This document shows positions 6,032 through 8,914 of a stretch of 8,914 bases of DNA, piece after piece; position 1 is the first letter of the stretch, and each line of letters starts with the position of its first letter. The translations under genes were made by a program, and so were the position numbers. The notes under the pieces are model-generated. The model was given only the letters and a program-made list of their open reading frames with translations, did not search any database and was not told the DNA's origin. Origin of the DNA: JAJPHC01 sp035255945 (GTDB taxonomy: Bacteria > Acidobacteriota > Thermoanaerobaculia > Gp7-AA8); assembly GCA_035255945.1 (NCBI GenBank), contig DATEZA010000033.1, positions 1 to 8,914 on the forward strand, in the 5' to 3' direction.

Positions 6032-6457
6032 TTATGCGGTCGCGGGCTTCGCAGCGCGCTTGGTCGCCGTTTCCTTGTCCAGGGCGGCGCGGAGCTGCTG
6101 CTTGTTCAGCGCGCCGCGGGCGCTCTCGGCGATGGCGGTGAAGGCAGCGGCGTCCTGGACGGCGATGTCGGCCAGCACCTTGCGGTCGAGCGTGTTGCCG
6201 GAGAGCTTCAGTCCGGCGATCAGCTGCGAGTACGACAGTCCGTTCAGGCGGGCGGCGGCGTTGATGCGGGCGATCCAGAGCGTGCGGAACTCACCCTTGC
6301 GATCCTTGCGGCCGGTGAAGGCTGCGTTGAGCGCCTTCTCGACCTGCTGCTTCGCGATCCGGTGACCGCGCGACTTCATCCCGTAGTAGCCCTTGGCCAG
6401 TTTCAGGATTTTCGAGCGGCGTCTGGCGCGCTTGGGACCTCGTTTGACTCTCGGCAT
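6032..6457 (-). CDS. rplT: 50S ribosomal protein L20
   Basis: L20 binds 23S rRNA early in large-subunit assembly, and in several bacteria it represses its own operon. The 141-residue product begins MPRVKRGPKRARRRSKILKL, the basic N-terminal extension that threads into rRNA. It continues with the conserved core RTLWIARINAAARLNGLSYS (58-77) and DRKVLADIAVQDAAAF (91-106). The start ATG (6455-6457) has AGGAG (6463-6467) five bases upstream. Typical L20 is about 118 residues. Here the C-terminus has an extra tail of some 23 residues, NKQQLRAALDKETATKR and AAKPATA, rich in Lys and Ala. The gene lies 208 bp after rpmI, wider than usual, because a repeat array separates them. The terminator before pheS follows. 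Confidence 0.97.
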   Translation of the reverse strand: MPRVKRGPKRARRRSKILKLAKGYYGMKSRGHRIAKQQVEKALNAAFTGRKDRKGEFRTLWIARINAAARLNGLSYSQLIAGLKLSGNTLDRKVLADIAVQDAAAFTAIAESARGALNKQQLRAALDKETATKRAAKPATA

Positions 6458-6538
6458 TGTTTCTCCTCGTTTCGTTCGTTAAGAGCGGCCGGGCCAGGAG
6501 TGGTGATTGCCTCGGCTCGCTCGGTTGTGATGTGTGTG

Positions 6539-6663
6539 TGTAGGACAAGCTCTCCAGCTTGTCCCCGGACAACCTGAGAGGTTGTCCTACACGTTTAGTC
6601 CCGGACAACCTGAGAGGTTGTCCTACACTTTGAGTACGGACAACCTGAGAGGTTGTCCTACAC
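6539..6663. repeat. Array of four small palindromes between rpmI and rplT
   Basis: Four perfect 8-bp palindromes occur in a row. The first is GGACAAGC/GCTTGTCC with a six-base loop (6543-6564), preceded by TGTA. Three copies of GGACAACC/GGTTGTCC with a TGAGA loop follow (6567-6587, 6603-6623, 6638-6658), each followed by TACAC. The last three are tandem with periods of 36 and 35 bp and near-identical units. Joining segments are 8-9 bp. The arms differ between subtypes at paired positions (AAGC/GCTT against AACC/GGTT), so pairing is kept. The array lies inside the translation operon, so its RNA would form four adjacent hairpins. It resembles REP/BIME elements; no associated transposase is in the window. 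Confidence 0.85.
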
Positions 6664-6665
6664 GT

Positions 6666-6860
6666 CTAGTACGGAAGCATGCGCTTCACGGTCTTTTCGT
6701 TCGCCTTCGACACTTCCGTCTCACCGGAGAGCGCCGCCTTACGACCCGGCGACTTCTTGGTGAGGATGTGCGAATGGAACGCGTGATTCCGCTGCAGCTT
6801 TCCGGTTCCCGTCTTCTTGAACCGCTTCGCGGCTCCACGGTGCGTCTTCATTTTCGGCAT
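6666..6860 (-). CDS. rpmI: 50S ribosomal protein L35
   Basis: This is a small, very basic large-subunit protein of 64 residues, the usual length. It opens with the family motif MPKMKTHRGAAKRFKKTGTGK and keeps the central RNHAFHSHILTKKSPGRK segment and the C-terminal VKRMLPY. The ATG (6858-6860) has AGAGGA (6866-6871) five bases upstream. It lies in the standard infC-rpmI-rplT order. The stop codon is almost touched by the palindrome array, and the joining segments of that array resemble the last bases of this gene. Confidence 0.97.
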   Translation of the reverse strand: MPKMKTHRGAAKRFKKTGTGKLQRNHAFHSHILTKKSPGRKAALSGETEVSKANEKTVKRMLPY

Positions 6861-6879
6861 GACAGTCCTCTCGTGCCTA

Positions 6880-6899
6880 AGCTGGGGTCGAAACCAGCT
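6880..6899 (-). other. Small leader hairpin between infC and rpmI
   Basis: On the minus strand AGCTGG (6899-6894) pairs perfectly with CCAGCT (6885-6880) around an eight-base loop. It lies just upstream of the rpmI Shine-Dalgarno in the 69-bp infC-rpmI gap and has no T-tract, so it is not an intrinsic terminator. In E. coli L20 represses rpmI and rplT by binding structured mRNA upstream of rpmI. A similar role here is possible but rests on position alone. Confidence 0.35.
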
Positions 6900-6929
6900 C
6901 GAACCTTATGTAATTCCAGCTACTTAGTG

Positions 6930-7499
6930 CTAGTGCCCGGCGGCTTTGACGGGAGCGATGACCATCGTCATGCGGTTCCCTTGGATATCGGGATGCGCAT
7001 TCTCGGCCGCTCCGACTTCCTTGATCTCGGACAGCAGCCGGTCGAGCACCGCCCGTCCGAGCTCCATGTGCGTCATCTCGCGTCCGCGGAACCGGATCGA
7101 GGCCTTCACCTTGTCACCGTGCTGCAGGAAACGAATGATGTTGTTCTTCTTGAAGTCGAAGTCGTGCTCGTCGATGCGGGGGCGGAACTGCACCTCCTTG
7201 ACGACGATCACTTTTTGCTTCTTCTTCGCTTCGCTCGTCTTCTTCTTCTGCTGGAAGACGTACTTCCCGTAGTCCATGATCTTGCAGACCGGCGGATTCG
7301 CCGTCGGCGAGATCTCCACGAGATCGAGCACCTTCTCGCGGGCCATGTCCTGGGCTTGTTGCAGCGGCACGATGCCGACCTGCTTTCCCTCTGCATCGAT
7401 GAGGCGAACCTCAGGGATGCCTCGGATCATGTCATTGATTCTTGATTCTGGTTCGGCGGGACGGCGATCGAATCTCGAGTTGCGGCGCGGCGGATAAAT
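6930..7499 (-). CDS. infC: Translation initiation factor IF-3 with predicted ATT start codon
   Basis: IF3 binds the 30S subunit, blocks premature joining of 50S and proofreads the start codon and initiator tRNA. The start is taken as ATT (7499-7497). It has AAGGAGG (7514-7508) eight bases upstream, whereas the in-frame TTG at 7541 has no such site and lies four bases after the thrS stop. The resulting product has 189 residues. Residues 18-85 are the N-domain (SRINDMIRGIPEVRLIDAEG and VCKIMDYGKY). A Lys-rich linker covers about 85-99. The C-domain is 100-185 (VKEVQFRPRIDEHDFDFK, IRFRGREMTHMELG). In E. coli infC also starts with AUU, and IF3 represses its own synthesis by rejecting that codon; the same loop is inferred here. 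An ATG at 7430 would remove part of the conserved N-domain and is unlikely. Confidence 0.95.
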   Translation of the reverse strand: MYPPRRNSRFDRRPAEPESRINDMIRGIPEVRLIDAEGKQVGIVPLQQAQDMAREKVLDLVEISPTANPPVCKIMDYGKYVFQQKKKTSEAKKKQKVIVVKEVQFRPRIDEHDFDFKKNNIIRFLQHGDKVKASIRFRGREMTHMELGRAVLDRLLSEIKEVGAAENAHPDIQGNRMTMVIAPVKAAGH

Positions 7500-7507
7500 A
7501 CGAACTT

Positions 7508-7514
7508 CCTCCTT
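7508..7514 (-). promoter_or_regulatory. Strong Shine-Dalgarno that decides the infC start
   Basis: AAGGAGG on the minus strand is a full anti-16S match and lies eight bases before ATT at 7499. No ATG, GTG or TTG in the correct frame lies at a usable distance downstream of it. This site is the main evidence for the unusual start codon. Confidence 0.8.
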
Positions 7515-7545
7515 TAATTTGAACGCTGAATCTACGGACAAAGGC

Positions 7546-8914
7546 CTATGAAGTCAACGACCGGGACGCGATCAACTCCTTAGCCTGCTTGATGAATTCC
7601 TCGATCGAGACAGTGCTCTGCTCGCCATGCCGGCGTCGCACGGCGACCGATCCGCTCGCCGCTTCCTTCTCCCCGACCACCAGCATGAAGGGCACTTTCT
7701 TCAGCTGCGCGTTGCGGATCTTGGCCCCGAGCTTGTCGTTGCTGCGGTCGACTTCGACCCGCAGCTTCTGTGCCTTGAGCTGGCGCGCGACTTCGTCCGC
7801 GTAGTCGGTGAACTTCTCCGACAGCGGCAGCACCGTCGCCTGCACCGGCGCCAGCCACAACGGGAACGCGCCGGCAAAGTGCTCGATGATGATGCCGATG
7901 AAGCGCTCCAGCGACCCGAGGATCGCTCGGTGGATCATCACCGGACGGTGCTCGTGGTTGTCGGCTCCGATGTACTCGAGCTTGAAGCGCTCGGGGAGCG
8001 CGTAGTCGAGCTGGATGGTGCCGAGCTGCCATGGGCGTCCAATCGCGTCGGTCACCTGGAACTCGAGCTTCGGTCCGTAGAACGCACCTTCGCCCGGGTT
8101 GATGTGGTACTGCAGTCCGTTCTTCTTCAGTGCGCGCTCGAGGCCACCCTCTGCCGCGTCCCACACCTCGTCGGTGCCGAGGCGTTTCTCGGGGCGGGTG
8201 GAGAGGGCGATACGCACTTCCTTGAAGTCGAAGGTGTCGTAGATCTCTTTGATCAGTCGCAGCTCGCGATCGATCTCCTCTTCGATCTGTTCGGGAGTGA
8301 CGAAGAGATGCGCGTCGTCCTGCGAGAATGCGCGGACGCGAGCGAGGCCGTGAGTCACGCCGGAGCGCTCGTAGCGATGCAGGCGCGCGAAGTCGGCGAT
8401 GCGGATCGGCAGATCGCGATACGAGCGTCTCTCCATCGCGTAGATCTGCGTGTGCCCCGGGCAGTTCATCGGCTTGAGACCGTACTCCCGCTCGTCGGTC
8501 TCGAACATGTACATGTTTTCGCGGTAGTTGTCGTAGTGGCCGGAGATCTTGAACAGCTCGACGTCCCACACCAGCGGCGAGACGACCTCGCTGTAGTTGT
8601 CTCGGAAGTAGAACTCGCGCACGAAGTCGATCAGCTCGTTGTAGATCACCGCGCCCTTCGGCAGGAAGTTCGGCATCGCCGGCGCGAACTGCGAGAAGTA
8701 GATGAGATCGAGCTCCTTGCCGAGCTTGCGATGGTCGCGCGCCTTCGCTTCCTCGACGCGCTTCAAATGCGCCTCGAGCTGTTCCTTGTCCGCCCACGCG
8801 GTGCCGTAGATGCGCTGCAGCATCGCGTTGCGCTCGTCGCCGCGCCAGTACGCGCCGGCGACCGACAGCAGCTTGAACGCGCCGAGGCGGCCGGTGGAGG
8901 GGACATGCGGTCCG
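7546..8914 (-). CDS. thrS: Threonyl-tRNA synthetase (partial, N-terminus beyond right edge)
   Basis: This class II enzyme charges tRNA-Thr in the cytoplasm. The window holds the last 455 residues; the frame is open to the right edge, so the TGS domain and most of the editing domain are missing. The visible part begins GPHVPSTGRLGAFKLLSVAG, the end of the editing (SAD) domain. The catalytic core follows with the zinc ligands of the family: C151 in MNCPGH, H202 in SQDDAHLF and H328 in VMIHRAILGS (counted from the first complete codon). Motif 2 includes the segment LHRYERSGVTHGLARVRAF (178-196). The anticodon-binding domain covers about 350-450 and includes VEVDRSNDKLGAKIRNAQ and VPFMLVVGEKE. 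The stop TAG lies 46 bases before the predicted infC start, so the two genes are very probably co-transcribed, as in many bacteria. Confidence 0.97.
   Translation of the reverse strand, partial: GPHVPSTGRLGAFKLLSVAGAYWRGDERNAMLQRIYGTAWADKEQLEAHLKRVEEAKARDHRKLGKELDLIYFSQFAPAMPNFLPKGAVIYNELIDFVREFYFRDNYSEVVSPLVWDVELFKISGHYDNYRENMYMFETDEREYGLKPMNCPGHTQIYAMERRSYRDLPIRIADFARLHRYERSGVTHGLARVRAFSQDDAHLFVTPEQIEEEIDRELRLIKEIYDTFDFKEVRIALSTRPEKRLGTDEVWDAAEGGLERALKKNGLQYHINPGEGAFYGPKLEFQVTDAIGRPWQLGTIQLDYALPERFKLEYIGADNHEHRPVMIHRAILGSLERFIGIIIEHFAGAFPLWLAPVQATVLPLSEKFTDYADEVARQLKAQKLRVEVDRSNDKLGAKIRNAQLKKVPFMLVVGEKEAASGSVAVRRRHGEQSTVSIEEFIKQAKELIASRSLTS

Noticed and set aside
6531..6540. TG dinucleotide run as a variable-number repeat
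   Set aside because: Only five TG units lie in an intergenic region, too short to treat as a phase-variable tract.
6539..6663. CRISPR-like array of palindromic repeats
   Set aside because: The joints are only 8-9 bp, similar to one another and partly derived from flanking sequence; there are only three near-identical units and no cas gene.
6534..7445. Open frame of 303 codons on the plus strand
   Set aside because: It runs through the palindrome array and antisense to rpmI and infC, all well supported on the other strand.

Overview
The window is GC-rich bacterial chromosome with closely packed genes. It has two parts: an accessory-looking membrane and regulatory region on the left (about 1-4768) and the conserved translation cluster thrS-infC-rpmI-rplT-pheS, read on the minus strand, on the right (4965-8914). 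Codon use, the YtrA-type GntR/ABC operon and the abundant short palindromic intergenic repeats would fit Acidobacteriota or a related deep-branching soil or sediment lineage. That placement is an inference from general resemblance, not from a marker gene.

Left part. A gene running off the left edge (1-1489, minus) encodes an uncharacterised protein with a signal peptide, two further membrane segments and a TPR-like region. It is divergent from a three-gene operon (1612-4768, plus) encoding a YtrA-type GntR repressor, an ABC ATPase and an ABC-2-like permease. The three genes overlap by ATGA at both junctions, so they are probably translationally coupled. The permease is unusual: after about seven membrane segments it carries roughly 355 residues that look like a beta-propeller and should lie outside the membrane. 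The 122-bp divergent intergenic region holds two interleaved promoters and an inverted repeat over the operon promoter's -10/start region, which suggests autorepression by the GntR protein.

Middle. Between the converging ABC operon and pheS lie 196 bp made almost entirely of repeats: one long imperfect inverted repeat and two copies of a small palindrome (GGACAAGC / GCTTGTCC). The same palindrome family recurs as four more copies between rplT and rpmI.

Right part. The order thrS, infC, rpmI, rplT, pheS is the classical translation cluster: threonyl-tRNA synthetase, IF3, L35, L20 and the PheRS alpha subunit. infC appears to start at the rare codon ATT behind a strong Shine-Dalgarno, as in E. 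coli. A perfect intrinsic terminator sits between rplT and pheS with its T-tract touching the pheS ATG, consistent with attenuation. pheT does not follow pheS; the cluster ends at the repeats and the convergent ABC operon.

No tRNA, rRNA, CRISPR array, transposase or prophage gene was seen.
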